A stretch of 64,000 bases of DNA from Hevea brasiliensis. Its lineage: Eukaryota > Streptophyta > Magnoliopsida > Malpighiales > Euphorbiaceae. The notes beneath the pieces were generated by a model. It was not told the DNA's origin and made no database searches. It was given only the letters and a program-made list of their open reading frames with translations. Made by a program: the position numbers and the translations under genes. Location: positions 98,908,041 through 98,972,040 of the forward strand of contig NC_079498.1 in the NCBI RefSeq assembly GCF_030052815.1, written 5' to 3'. Shown here piece by piece: positions 53,836 to 64,000 of this stretch. Every line of letters begins with the position of its first letter. Positions within the stretch are counted from its first letter, which is position 1.

Positions 53836-54921
53836 CTAGTCTCGATAAAGATCAAATTGAGGACACAACTTCTTCATGGTAGACAAAGAAGGATGGCCCA
53901 ATCTACAATGAGCTTCAAGAGGTGTTAAGGTACTGGAGCAAACAAGCGACCGCGGTACATGATTTTCCAGAATGTAGAGACCACCTGACTCACGTCCTCT
54001 ACCAATAATCTGCTTCGTCGTAAGATCCTGAAATAAACACTGGTCAGGAAAAAAGGAAACAGAACAATTTAAGGTACGAGTAAGTTTACTAACAGAAAGT
54101 AGATTAAAAGAGAAATTTGGTAGACACAAAACAGATGACAAAGAAATTGACGAAGTCGGATTCGCAGTTCCAGAACCCATGACACAAGAAGTAGAACCAT
54201 CAGCTAAAGTAACAGTAGAGGAAGTGAGATTAGACTGAAAAGCAGATAGAAGACTAGAATTACCTGTCATGTGATCTGTCGCACTAGAATCAATAACCCA
54301 TTTGGATGAGGAAGACACAAGGCATGTAGTGGATTTACCTGACTCAGCGATCGCAGTGACAGGGGAACTGGTAGGCTTTAGAGATGCCTGATACTGGGAA
54401 AACTGTGCAAAATCCTCTGCAGATACCAAAACAGTTTTCTCAAAGGAAGATACTGTAGAATCCTCTGCTGCCATATTTGCCATCTGTGATCGCTGATTTT
54501 TCCTCTGAAGTTGCGGACAATTATATTTTGTATGGCCAGGCTCATGGCAATAATAACAAATGACTCCTCTTGAGTCCTGATTAGAACTAGCCTCTCCATT
54601 ACGCTGATTACTTCTGTTGCCTGTAATTCCTCCTCTACTTCCTCTTCTATTACCCTGTTGTCCATTTGGATTACGGCTAATAAGAGCACTACTGGCAGGC
54701 TGTGACGATTGGGTACTCTCTGTACGAAGGACCCGTGTGAACGTTTCATGCAAAGAGGAAATCTCGTAATCGAGAGAATCGAGATTTAGCGATCTCATAC
54801 TCAAGGAAGGCACGCAAGAAAACTCATAATGACCAGTTGCTCCGTTGGGCTCTTGAACTTTCACATCAGAACTAAAAAGCAACAATACATTAAGTTCCTC
54901 ATATACGCTTTTAAAATCCAT
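53836..54921 (-). CDS. Copia-4 Gag C-terminus, CCHC knuckle and protease
   Basis: This 361-codon frame contains the nucleocapsid zinc knuckle [14 protein letters not shown] (CX2CX4HX4C), the protease active site (VIDSSATDHMTG) and the GAG-pre-integrase start ([24 protein letters not shown]). It ends near 53,836 where a small indel shifts the frame into the integrase. Gag N-terminus is separate at 54952-55323, which itself lacks residues around SNYRWSKT. Confidence 0.85.
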   Translation of the reverse strand: MDFKSVYEELNVLLLFSSDVKVQEPNGATGHYEFSCVPSLSMRSLNLDSLDYEISSLHETFTRVLRTESTQSSQPASSALISRNPNGQQGNRRGSRGGITGNRSNQRNGEASSNQDSRGVICYYCHEPGHTKYNCPQLQRKNQRSQMANMAAEDSTVSSFEKTVLVSAEDFAQFSQYQASLKPTSSPVTAIAESGKSTTCLVSSSSKWVIDSSATDHMTGNSSLLSAFQSNLTSSTVTLADGSTSCVMGSGTANPTSSISLSSVLCLPNFSFNLLSVSKLTRTLNCSVSFFPDQCLFQDLTTKQIIGRGRESGGLYILENHVPRSLVCSSTLTPLEAHCRLGHPSLSTMKKLCPQFDLYRD

Positions 54922-55604
54922 AAAATAAGCCGTAAGAGACTTATTCTCTTCTCAAAGACGGTAGAATGCCTTACAAACATCATAAATACGGGAGATATTC
55001 CCTTTACCAGAATACAGAAAATCTAAGTAATCCATCAATTCCTTAACAAATTCACAGTGATTAATTAAACTAATTACCTCACTGTGAATCGAGTTCCGAA
55101 GTTGCAAAAACAACCGAGCATCCTCCCTTAGCCAAGTTTGTTGTGTATCATCAGTAGGTGGATCTTTAGTAAGGTGATCATCCTTATCAATGCTACGCAA
55201 ATAGACCCTAACAGTCTTACTCCACCTGTAATTCGAACCATTAAGTTTGTGTTCCGTGATCTTAGTCATCACCGGAATCACATCAGAAATAACATTCTTA
55301 TTGTCTGCCATTTGTTGAGACAAAGAAAACTAACCGAAACGATGATCCAAAGTGCTTACAGCAGCAAAATAACCCAAAATCACAAATCAAGCAAATACCG
55401 AAATAGGATCTGAGAGCCAAACCTCAGAAGTCCTTTAATGGTGTACTGGATCAGGCAACAGCACACAGTGGTGGAATAAGGGGATTGAGGCGACGCTGGC
55501 GATGTTGATCGGAGTCGAAAAGGCCGGTCGGCGGCCAAGGTCTCTCCTGAGCTGGGTGGTGAGAACAAATAGTCACCCTAGATAGATGACCTGCTCTGAT
55601 ACCA

Positions 55605-55782
55605 TGTAGAAAGAGATGATTCTCCTTAATATAAATTAATCTGTACATGGGTATATATATACAATTGATTCCTATAATTGTGTTCTACTAATTAGGAAGA
55701 AATCCTAAATAAGAATTCCTAAATAGGAATACAGAATACAGAATATACAGAGAAATAATATAATGATTGACTTTCCATAACA
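55605..55782 (-). repeat. Copia-4 5' LTR
   Basis: This 178-bp LTR is followed on the plus strand by the GAAAC duplication and the resumed Copia-3 body. Confidence 0.93.
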
Positions 55783-57361
55783 GAAACAAAGCAGTATAAA
55801 GAATATCCCCATTAAGGACAGAAGACGGCATACGATTGATAAATAAAAAGGCCGTAGAAACTGCATCCACCCAAAAGTGTTTAGGAACTTCCATCTGAAA
55901 AAGAAGAGCACAAGTTATCTCAAGAAGACGCCGATTTTTTCTTTCGGCCACGCCATTTTGAGATGGGGTATCCACACAGGAAGACTGATGAAGAATGCAT
56001 TTTGTGTAATATAAGACTGAAATTGTGCTGAAAAGTATTCTTTGGCATTGTCACTTCTTAATATGCGCACAGAAATATTAAATTGAGTTTTGATTTCATT
56101 ACAAAAGGCACAAAAGATAGAAAACAACTCAAAACGATTCTTCATTAAATATAACCAGGTAACAAGAGAGTAATCATCAACAAAAGTAACAAAATAACGA
56201 AATCCAGTTTTAGAAGTAACAGAACAAGGACCCCAAACATCAGAATGAACTAACTGAAAAGGAGATGAAGCCCGTTTATTGACTCTAGACACAGAAGGCA
56301 AACGATGATGTTTTACAAACTGACATGACTCACATTCTAGTACTGATAAAGACTGAAACTAAGGACACAGCTTCTTCATGGTAGACAAAGAAGGATGGCC
56401 CAATCTACAATGAGCTTCAAGAGGTGTTAAGGTACTAGAGCAAACAAGCGACCGCGGTACATGATTTACCAGAATGTAGAGACCACCTGACTCACGTCCT
56501 CTACCAATAATCTGCTTCGTCGTAAGATCCTGGAACAAACACTTGTTAGGAAAAAAAGGAAACAGAACAATTTAAGGTACGAGTAAGTTTACTAACAAAA
56601 AGTAGATTAAAAGAGAAATTTGCCAGACACAAAACAGATGACAAAGAAATTGACGAAGTTGGGTTCGCAGTTCCAGAACCCATGACACAAGAAGTAGAAC
56701 CATCAGCTAAAGTAACAGTAGAGGAAGTGAGATTAGACTGAAAAGCAGATAGAAGACTAGAATTACCTGTTATGTGATATGTCGCACCAGAATCAATAAT
56801 CCATTTGGATGAGCAAGACATAAGGCATGTAGTGAATTTACCTGACTCAGCGATTGCAGTGACAGGGGAACTGGTAGGCTTTAGAGATGCCTGATACTGG
56901 GAAAACTGTGCAAAATCCTCTGCAGATACCAAAATAGTTTTCTCAGAGGAAAATACTGTAGAATCCTCTGCTGCCATATTTTCCATCTGTGATCGCTGAT
57001 TTTTCCTCTGAAGTTGCTGACAATTATATTTTGTATGGCCAAGCTCATAGCAATAATAACAAATGACTCCTCTTGAGTCCTGATTAGAACTAGCCTCTCC
57101 ATTACGCTGATTACTTCTGTTGCCTGTAATTCTTCCTCTACTTCCTCTTCTATTACCCTCTTGTCCATTTGTATTACGGCTACTAAGAGCACTACTGGCA
57201 GGCTGTGAAGATTGGGTACTCTCTATACGAAGGACCCGTGTAAACGTTTCATGTAAAGAGGAAATCTCAGAACTGGAGAGAATCTGAGATTTAGCAGTCT
57301 CATACTCTGAAGGAAGGCCTGCAAGAAAACTTATAACAATCAGTTGCTCCCGTTGGGCTTG

Positions 57362-57823
57362 CTAAACTTTCACATCAGGATTAAAAAGCAACAATACATT
57401 AAGTTCCTCATATACCCGTTTAAAATCCATAAAATAAGCTGTGAGAGACTTATCCTCTTTCTCAGCATGGTAGAATGCCTTACAAACATCATAAATACGG
57501 GAGATATTCCCTTTATCAAAATACAGAAAATCTAAGTAATCTATCAATTCCTTAACAAATTCACAGTGATTAATTAAACTAATTACCTCACTGTGAATCG
57601 AGTTCCGAAGCTGCAAAAACAACCGAGCATCCTCCCTTAGGCAAGTTTGTCGTGTATCATCTGTAGGTGGGTCCTTAGTAAAGTGATCATCCTTATCAAT
57701 GCTATGCAAATAGACCCTAACAGTCTTACTCCACTCCAGGTAATTCGAGCCATTAAGTTTGTGTTCCGTGATCTTATTCATCACCGGAATCACATCAGAA
57801 ATAACATTCTTATTGTCTGCCAT
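57362..57823 (-). pseudogene. Copia-3 Gag fragment
   Basis: A 153-codon frame starting at the family ATG ([15 protein letters not shown]) reads through [13 protein letters not shown] and the UBN2-like region to a premature stop. The CCHC region lies downstream in another frame and has lost the first knuckle contacts (YEL in place of EPGH). Confidence 0.8.
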
Positions 57824-58293
57824 TTGTTGAGACAGAAAACTAACTGAAACACTAATCCAAAGTGCTTACAACCGCAAAATAACCCAAAATCACAAATCAA
57901 GCAAATACCGAAATAGGATCTAGGAGCCAAACCTCAGAAGTCCTTTAATGGTATACTGGATCAGGCAACAACACACAGTGGTGGAATGAGGGGGTTGAGG
58001 CGACACCGGCGATGCTGATCAGAGTCGAAACGGCCAGCGGACGCCCCTCCACGAGCCGGCGAGTGTAGAAACGGCAAGAACTTGAGTTGGGCGCGTGAGC
58101 CTCACGTGCTTGGATTCCGGCGACTGGATCAGAGGGGACGGCCGGTCGGCGGCCAAGGTCTCTCCTGAGCTGGGTGGTGAGAACAAATAGTCACCCTAGA
58201 TAGATGACCTAGGGTAACAGTTGGTTTCAGTCCAGAAACAGACAGGAAAGAAATTCCAGATTTAGATTCCTTAATGAATCTGCTCTGATACCA

Positions 58294-58471
58294 TGTAGAA
58301 AGAGATGATTCTCCTTAATTTCAATTAATCTGTACATGGGTACATATATACAATTGATTCCTATAATTTTGTTCTACTAATTAGGAAGAAATCGTAAATA
58401 ATAAATTCTAAATAGGAATACATAATACAGAATATACAGAGAAATAATATAGTGATTGACTTTTCATAACA
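58294..58471 (-). repeat. Copia-3 5' LTR
   Basis: This 178-bp LTR ends TTTTCATAACA and is followed by CAACT, the target duplication in Copia-5. Confidence 0.92.
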
Positions 58472-59258
58472 CAACTCGAGCCCTATTCAAAGTTTTTGTG
58501 AAGATATCTCCTAATTGCTCCCCGGTTTTAACATGCCCTGTTGAGATGATCTTCTGTCAAATCTTTTCTCGAAGGAAATGACAATCAATTTCAATATGCT
58601 TAGTACGCTCATGAAATACTGGATTTGAAGCGATATGAAGAGCGGCTTGATTATCACACCATAGTTTGGCAGAAGATAAGGTCTCAAGACCCACTTCTTC
58701 TTGTAACTGACGTGTCCACATAACTTCACACACAGCTTGGGCCATAGCTCGATATTCTGATTCAGCACTCGAACGAGAAATTACAGTCTGTTTCTTACTT
58801 CTCCAAGATACTAAGTTTTCTCCAACAAAGATACAATATCCTGTAATGGATCTTCTATCAATCTTTGAACCTACCCAATCTGCATCTGAAAAGCACTCAA
58901 TATTTATATAAGAGACTCATACCTGGAGCACCCTTCAAGTAACATAAAATTTGCTCCAAAGCTTTCCAATAGGTAACAGTAGGAGAGGACATAAATTAAC
59001 TTACAATACTAACTGAATATGCAATATCTGGATGAGTTACTGTGAGATAATTAAGTTTGCCAACCAATCATCTATACATCTCAGGGTCCTCAAATAGTTC
59101 ACCATCTCCTGCTGTGAGCTGAAGATTGGGAGTCATTGGTGCACTACATAGTTTAGCACCTAATTTACCTGCTTCTGCCAATAAATCAAGGACATACTTC
59201 CTCTGAGATAAGAAGATGCTTTTCTTACACCTTGAAACTTCAATGCCTAAAAAATATT

Positions 59259-59816
59259 TCAATAACCCAAATCTTTTATTTGAAACTGAGTCTGAAGGAA
59301 TGACTTGAGTGAAGAAATGCCTGCAGAGTCATTTCCAGTAATGACAATATCATCAACATATACTATAAGTAGGATTAGTCCATCTTTAGAATGTCTAAAA
59401 AACACCGAATGATTAGACTTGCTCTTTTGCATAACAAACTGCTGAACTACCTCACTGAACCTGCCAAACCAAGCTCGAGGACTCTGTTTCAAGCCATAAA
59501 GGGATTTTCGAAGTCTACAAACTTTGCCTAACTCCCCCTGAGCAATAAATCCTGGTGGTTGCTCCATATAAACTTCCTCCTGGAGATCACCATGAAGGAA
59601 AGCATTTTTGATATCCAACTGATGTAAAGGCCAATCATATCTAGCTGTCAAGGAAACAAATAAGCGAACAGAAGCTAGTTTAGCAACAGGTGAAAAAGTG
59701 TCAGAGTAGTCAGTCCCATAAGTCTGAGCATATCCTTTAGCTACAAGGCGAGCCTTGAGACGAGCCACAGTACCATCGGGGTTCATTTTCACTGTAAAAC
59801 CCCCTTTTACATCCAA
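59259..59816 (-). pseudogene. Copia-5 reverse transcriptase fragment
   Basis: This is a 185-codon RT frame ([45 protein letters not shown] in [15 protein letters not shown] context) with a shift at the end. The next piece (59068-59262, [20 protein letters not shown]) and the RNase H end (58511-58768) are in other frames. Substitutions relative to Copia-1 to Copia-4 are spread along the whole length. Confidence 0.85.
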
Positions 59817-59850
59817 TAGCTTTCTTATCTGGAGGCAAATGCATCAATTC

Positions 59851-60447
59851 TCAAGTACCATTAGTATCTAAAGCCACCATTTCCTCTTCTATTGCGGCAC
59901 GCCAGCCAGAATGGGACAATGCTTCAGCAACAGTTTTAGGAATGGAAATAGTGTCTAGAGAACTAACAAAACAACGAGATGGAGACAATTGATCATAACA
60001 TACAAAGGAAGAGATAGGATAAGTACATTGACGCTTACCTTTGCGAAGAGCAATGGGAATATCTAAGTCAGACTGAGGAGCAGTGGATGAAATTGGATCT
60101 TCTGACGAAGAAGTTGGTGGAGGATCTGAGTTAAGAGTTTCCAATGTCCTGGAATAAACATGAACAACAGGTGAGCGATGAGGTCTAGCAGGTGCTGGTG
60201 CAGGAGAATTCTGAGGACTTGGCTGAGGACTTGACACTGGATGGACAGAATAGACTAAGAGATCATCTTCCTCCCCCTGACTCTCATAACTAGGAAAGGG
60301 AGGAAAGAATTGAGTAGATTCAAAAAAGGTAACATTAAGGGTTGGAGAAAAACATTTGTACCCTTTTTGAAGTCGAGAATAGCCAAGGAAGAGACACTTA
60401 AGAGACTTGGGATCCAGTTTAGTAACCTGTGGACGAACATCTCTCAC
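59851..60447 (-). pseudogene. Copia-5 integrase C-terminus and linker fragment
   Basis: This is a 198-codon frame with [20 protein letters not shown], the Ser/Pro-rich linker, and the start of RT (HSGWRAAIEEEMVALDTNGT). The rest of the integrase is upstream in element sense, where the LINE at 60586-63869 splits it. It resumes at 63887 (NGVEERK-like region antisense, near 63,950). Confidence 0.8.
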
Positions 60448-60614
60448 AAAACAAGTACACTACCAAAGATACGAGGTTCAATAGGAAACAAAGATTTAGA
60501 AGGAAACAAAATGGTATAAGGAATGTCACCATTAAGCGCAGATGATGGCATACGATTAATCAGGAAACAAGCTATAGAAACTGCAACTCAACTCAACTCA
60601 ACTCAACTAAGCCT

Positions 60615-61151
60615 TTATCCCAAAAATTTGGGGTCGGCTATATGGATTCGCTTTTTCCACTCTGAACGATTTTGGGTTAAATCCTCAGAAATGTTTAATG
60701 CTTCTAAGTCATGTTGTACTACTCTCCTCCAAGTTAATTTAGGTCTACCCCTTTTTTTCTTTCTATCCTCTAACCTAATATGCTCTACTTGTCTAACTGG
60801 AGCCTCCGTATGTCTACGCTTCACATGACCAAACCACCTCAATCTCCCTTCTCTCAACTTATCTTCAATTGGCACCACTCCTACCTTTTCTCTAATACTC
60901 TCATTACGGACTTTATCTAGTCTAGTATGGCCACTCATCCACCTTAACATTCTCATCTCTGCAACTCTTATCTTAGATGCATACGACTCTTTCAGTGCCC
61001 AACACTCACTACCATATAACATAGCCGGTCGTATGGTCATGCGGTAAAATTTTCCTTTTAATTTATTGGGAATCTTACGATCACATAAAACTCCGTGGCA
61101 CGTCTCCACTTCAACCATCGGCTTTAATCCTATGACTAACATCCTCCTCAC
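60615..61151 (-). pseudogene. LINE C-terminal region
   Basis: This 178-codon frame includes TIRPAMLYGSECWALK, VAEMRMLRWMSGHTRLDKVRN, LREGRLRWFGHVKRR and the basic [15 protein letters not shown] segment. The same C-terminus is present in the 33504-33708 fragment. The frame ends shortly before the TTGAG tail. Confidence 0.87.
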
Positions 61152-61252
61152 ATCCCCATCTACTTGAAGGTGAGCCTAGATATTTAAAGTGATTACTTTG
61201 GGACAGTACCACTCCATTCAAACTAACTCCTTCCCTATCACCGCTTTGGCCT

Positions 61253-61552
61253 TCACCGAACTTGCAATGCATGTATTCTCTTCGTTCTACTTAACTTAAA
61301 ACCCTTTGACTCTAGAGTACTTCTCCAAAGTTCTAGCTTCCTATTGACTCCTTCTCGTGTCTCATCTATCAGAACAATATCATCCGCAAACATCATGCAC
61401 CAAGGAATACTCTCTTGTATATGTTTCGTCAGTTCATCTAAAACTAATGTAAAAGGTAAGGGCTTATGGTGATCCTTGGTGTAATCCAATTGAGATCGGA
61501 AAATCACTTGTGTCCCATCCCACTGTGCGCACAATAGTAGTTGCTCCTTCAT
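61253..61552 (-). pseudogene. LINE reverse transcriptase, catalytic FADD segment
   Basis: This 99-codon frame overlaps the previous one in a different phase. It carries [15 protein letters not shown] and the catalytic box [14 protein letters not shown] shift near 61,470 separates it from the palm domain. Confidence 0.85.
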
Positions 61553-63098
61553 ACATATCTTTCAATACTTGTATGTACCTAATAGATACCCTCTTTTGTT
61601 CTAACACATTCCATAAGACCTCTCTTGGAACACTATCATAAGCCTTCTCCAAATCAATAAAAACCATGTGTAGATCTTTCTTCACATCTCTATATTTCTC
61701 CATCAAGCTTCTAATGAGAAAGATCGCTTCCATAGTTGAACGACCGGGCATGAAACCAAATTGATTGAGAGAGATAGAAGTATCATGACGTAGTCGATGC
61801 TCCACAACTCTCTCCCACAACTTCATAGTATGGCTCATGAGTTTAATTCCCCTATAGTTTGAGCAACTCTGTATGTCTCCCTTATTTTTAAAAATAGGTA
61901 CTAAAATACTCTTCCTCCATTCATCAGGCATTTTCTTTGAGTTTAGAATCTTATTAAATAATTTAGGTAACCATGCCACTCCCATATCTCCCAAATACTT
62001 CCACATTTCAATTGGTATTTCATCGGGTCCACAGGCTTTACCCACTTTCATTCTCTTAAGTGCTTCCTTTACTTCTAAAGATCGAATCCTTCTAGTATAA
62101 TTTACATTCTTTTCTATTGTTCTATAATCTATATTCACGCTATTACCATTTTGACTATTATTAAAGAGATCATTAAAATAATTTCTCCATCTTTCTTTAA
62201 TGTCCTCATCTTTTACCAACACTTTTCCTTCTTTATCCTTAATGCACCTAACTTGATTGAGATCTTGACATTTCCTTTCTCTACTCCTTGCTAATCTATA
62301 AATATCTTTCTCCCCTTCTTTAGTTCCAAGTTTCTCATATAATTTTTCAAAGGCCTGTGCTCTTGCTTGGCTAACTGCCTTTTTTGCCTCTTTCTTTGCT
62401 ATCTTGTACTGTTCATATGCCTCATTATTATCACATTTAGGTAATTTCTTATACCATTCCCTTTTTCTCTTCACTGCCTTTTGTACTTCCTCATTCCACC
62501 ACCATCTCTCTTTTGAGGGTGGTCCATATCCTTTAGACTCTCCAAGTACTTTTCTAGCTACTTCTCTAATCTTTGATGCCATCTGTATCCACATATCATT
62601 GGCCTCCATATCTAGCTTCCATACTTCGGACTCGAGAAGCTCATTTTTGAACTTCACTTGCTTTACTCCTTTGAACTCCCACCACTTTGTTCGAGCTACA
62701 CTATTTCTTCTAACCTTACTTGAATTGTTCCTAAACTTGACATCCAAGACCACCAACCTATGTTGACTTGTTAAAGCCTCTCCTGGAATGACCTTGCAAT
62801 CCTTGCATAGAGCTCTATTTGTCTTCCTGGTTAAGAGGAAGTCGATTTGGCTTCTATGTTGCCCACTTTTGAAAGTCACTAAATGTGACTCTCTTTTTAT
62901 AAAGTAGGTATTTGCTAGTATTAGGTCGTATGCCATAGCAAAATCCAGGATGCTTTTTCCCTCCTCATTTCGACTGCCTAAACCAAAACCTCCATGAACA
63001 TTCTCATAACCTTGCCTATCACTTCCTACATGTCCATTCAAATCTCCACCAATGAAAACATTCTCTTCATTCGGTATGCTTTGCATTAAATCATCCAT
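61464..63098 (-). pseudogene. LINE endonuclease C-terminus and reverse transcriptase
   Basis: This is a 544-codon frame. The endonuclease [20 protein letters not shown] region and SQIDFLLTR (about residues 15-90) are followed by a linker. RT begins with [17 protein letters not shown], then [48 protein letters not shown] and [13 protein letters not shown]. The frame ends at IGLHQGSP, just before the catalytic box, which is in the next frame. Confidence 0.9.
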
Positions 63099-63117
63099 AT
63101 CTTCCCAAAACCTTTGT

Positions 63118-63765
63118 TTACTCTCCTTTGTCTAGTCCTATTTGTGGGGCATAAGCACTAACTATATTTATTGTTTCTCCTTCTAGTACTAGCTTTACTA
63201 GTATAATTCTATCTCCTACTCTTTTCACAGCTACTACTGCGTCTTTCAATGTTCTGTCTATGATTATACCCACTCCGTTCTTATTTCTCTCCTTTTCGGT
63301 AAACCACAGTTTGTACCCTGAATTACCCACTTCCTTACTTTTCTCTCCTACCCATTTAGTCTCCTGAATGCAAGCAATATTCACCCTTCTCCTTTCCAAG
63401 GTATCCACAAGCTCCATCAATTTTCCTGTAAGTGATCCAACATTCCAAGTAACAACCCTGATCCTCCTCCTATCCTGCTCCTTCCTAATTGGTCTCCTTC
63501 TATGATATCTTCTATTGTTTTCTATATCTATCTTGTGTTCTGTTCCACTATTTGTTCTACTATCTGTCCTATGGACTAACTTCTTTACCCACACCCGTCC
63601 ATGATGTGGGAACCCTTGCTCACTTAACACCACACCCGGGCGCCGGCATGGCGCGTCGCTTTCGGTGAACGCCCTACACCCTTGCATATTTATCACTACA
63701 CCCGGGCTCCGATGTAGCGCGTCGTTAGTAGAGGACGCCCCAACGTTTATATCATTTGAATCCAT
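63118..63765 (-). pseudogene. LINE endonuclease, N-terminal part
   Basis: This is a 215-codon frame starting MDSNDINVGASSTND, the likely real start. The APE-type endonuclease begins at RVVTWNVGSLTGK and includes the catalytic Glu in CIQETKW, then FTEKERNKNGVGIIID and VSAYAPQ. The frame ends at a stop near 63,118, and the domain continues in the next frame, so a small indel has broken it. Two imperfect copies of a GC-rich unit (CACCCGGGC...GCGCGTCG) lie in the N-terminal part (about 63,630-63,740). Confidence 0.88.
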
Positions 63766-63886
63766 ATCATAGGGTGTGACGAAATTTTTACGCTGGTTGT
63801 CACCTACCGCAACCCTCCTCCTTTATCCGGGCTTGGGACCGGCTAAGCGCAAACTACTTAGGCGGAGTTAAGCTATAGAAACTGCA

Positions 63887-64000
63887 TCATATCAAAATTG
63901 TTTAGGGACTTTTATTTGAAAAAGGAGTGCCCGTGCTACCTCAAGAAGATGTCTATTTTTTCTTTCCTCAACCCCATTCTGCGATGGAGTATCAACACAA
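63887..64000 (-). pseudogene. Copia-5 integrase, continuation at the window edge
   Basis: The sequence resumes the Copia-5 integrase after the 17-bp duplication. The strings ...CTCAAGAAGATGTCTATTTTTTC and CCCCATTCTGCGATGGAGTATC correspond to the [12 protein letters not shown] region antisense. It runs off the window. Confidence 0.8.

Larger units (their letters stand above)
50987..55782 (-). mobile_element. Ty1/copia element Copia-4, youngest insertion, nested in Copia-3
   Basis: LTRs 50987-51164 and 55605-55782 differ at one position by eye and share private variants (AAGAATTCCTAAAT, TATAATGATTG). Perfect GAAAC duplications (50982-50986 and 55783-55787) sit in the Copia-3 integrase frame. 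The PBS lies left of 55605 (CTGCTCTGATACCA on the plus strand). The polypurine tract is CTCCCCCTCAAG at 51165-51176. It has the short leader type. RT and RNase H are intact, but Gag and the linker carry shifts. Confidence 0.96.
48729..58471 (-). mobile_element. Ty1/copia element Copia-3 (split by Copia-4)
   Basis: LTRs are 48729-48906 and 58294-58471 (about 10 differences by eye). Perfect CAACT target duplications (48724-48728 and 58472-58476) lie within Copia-5. The PBS is just left of 58294 (TGATACCA on the plus strand). The body is 48907-50986 and 55788-58293, separated by Copia-4. All frames are broken: Gag 57362-57823, CCHC region 56881-57192, integrase 55915-56301, RT 49426-49893 and 49930-50229. 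Confidence 0.93.
60586..63869 (-). mobile_element. Near full-length RTE-type LINE (non-LTR retrotransposon)
   Basis: The element is 3284 bp, flanked by the perfect 17-bp duplication AAGCTATAGAAACTGCA (60569-60585 and 63870-63886) in the Copia-5 integrase. Its 3' end is a TTGAG-repeat tail ((AACTC)n on the plus strand). It encodes an APE-type endonuclease and a reverse transcriptase in one product that is now split over at least four frames. It ends in the RTE-like tail region (LYGSECWALK, AEMRMLRWMSGHTR, RLRWFGHVKRR). The length fits a complete RTE element. Confidence 0.92.
48500..64000 (-). mobile_element. Older Ty1/copia element Copia-5, hosting nested insertions, runs off the window
   Basis: The left (3') LTR ends GACTTTCTATAACG at 48666, followed by a polypurine tract (CTCCCCATCAAG) and the Pol end. 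Its outer start near 48,500 is not defined. The body is interrupted by Copia-3 (48729-58471), resumes at 58477, is interrupted by an LINE (60586-63869), and resumes at 63887 to the window end. The protein is related to but clearly diverged from the Copia-1 to Copia-4 family, and its LTR is different. The PBS and right LTR are outside the window. Confidence 0.85.

Overview
The window is nuclear DNA from a flowering plant, most likely a eudicot. Genes are rich in introns, intergenic DNA is AT-rich, and most of the sequence is plant retrotransposon. I cannot fix the species; a woody Malpighiales such as an euphorb is only a guess. I see no CRISPR array, rRNA, tRNA gene, bacterial operon or viral genome.

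Three host genes can be followed. (1) 95-811 (+) is the last exon of a cyclic nucleotide-gated channel (CNGC). (2) 1309-25292 (-) is an LPA3-like (DUF1995, photosystem II assembly) gene, convergent with the CNGC. I traced it through 12 exons across 24 kb. It carries a 1-nt frame break in exon 6, and the 31-nt exon 2 has no AG acceptor. (3) 30790-48437 (+) is the 5' part of an ABCC13-type ABC transporter, divergent from LPA3. I traced 13 exons, covering the N-terminal region and the start of the first transmembrane domain; the rest lies beyond the window. Its second intron looks like a U12-type AT-AC intron.

Mobile DNA fills the introns and spacers. One LPA3 intron (3211-15610) holds a complete chromodomain Ty3/gypsy element (3777-9367, one uninterrupted 1603-codon ORF, TSD TAATG) and a Ty1/copia element (Copia-1, 10557-15368). 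Other LPA3 introns hold a 3.7-kb probable solo LTR (16397-20101, TSD ATGGC) and a 585-bp one (20956-21540, TSD TGAAT). A third probable solo LTR (26544-29159, TSD TTAAA) sits between LPA3 and ABCC13. ABCC13 intron 9 holds Copia-2 (38531-43523).

ABCC13 intron 13 holds a nest. An older copia element (Copia-5, from about 48.5 kb past the window end) was hit by Copia-3 (48729-58471, TSD CAACT). Copia-3 was then hit by Copia-4 (50987-55782, TSD GAAAC). Copia-5 was separately hit by a 3.3-kb RTE-type LINE (60586-63869, 17-bp TSD). Copia-1 to Copia-4 belong to one family, and all copies are frame-broken. Older RTE fragments, a 944-bp terminal-inverted-repeat element and a MITE-like element complete the picture.

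I found no clearly new multi-gene system. The most interesting points are the AT-AC intron, the damaged but TE-stretched LPA3 gene, the gypsy ORF that runs into its own LTR, and the nest inside ABCC13. All exon boundaries and difference counts were read by eye.
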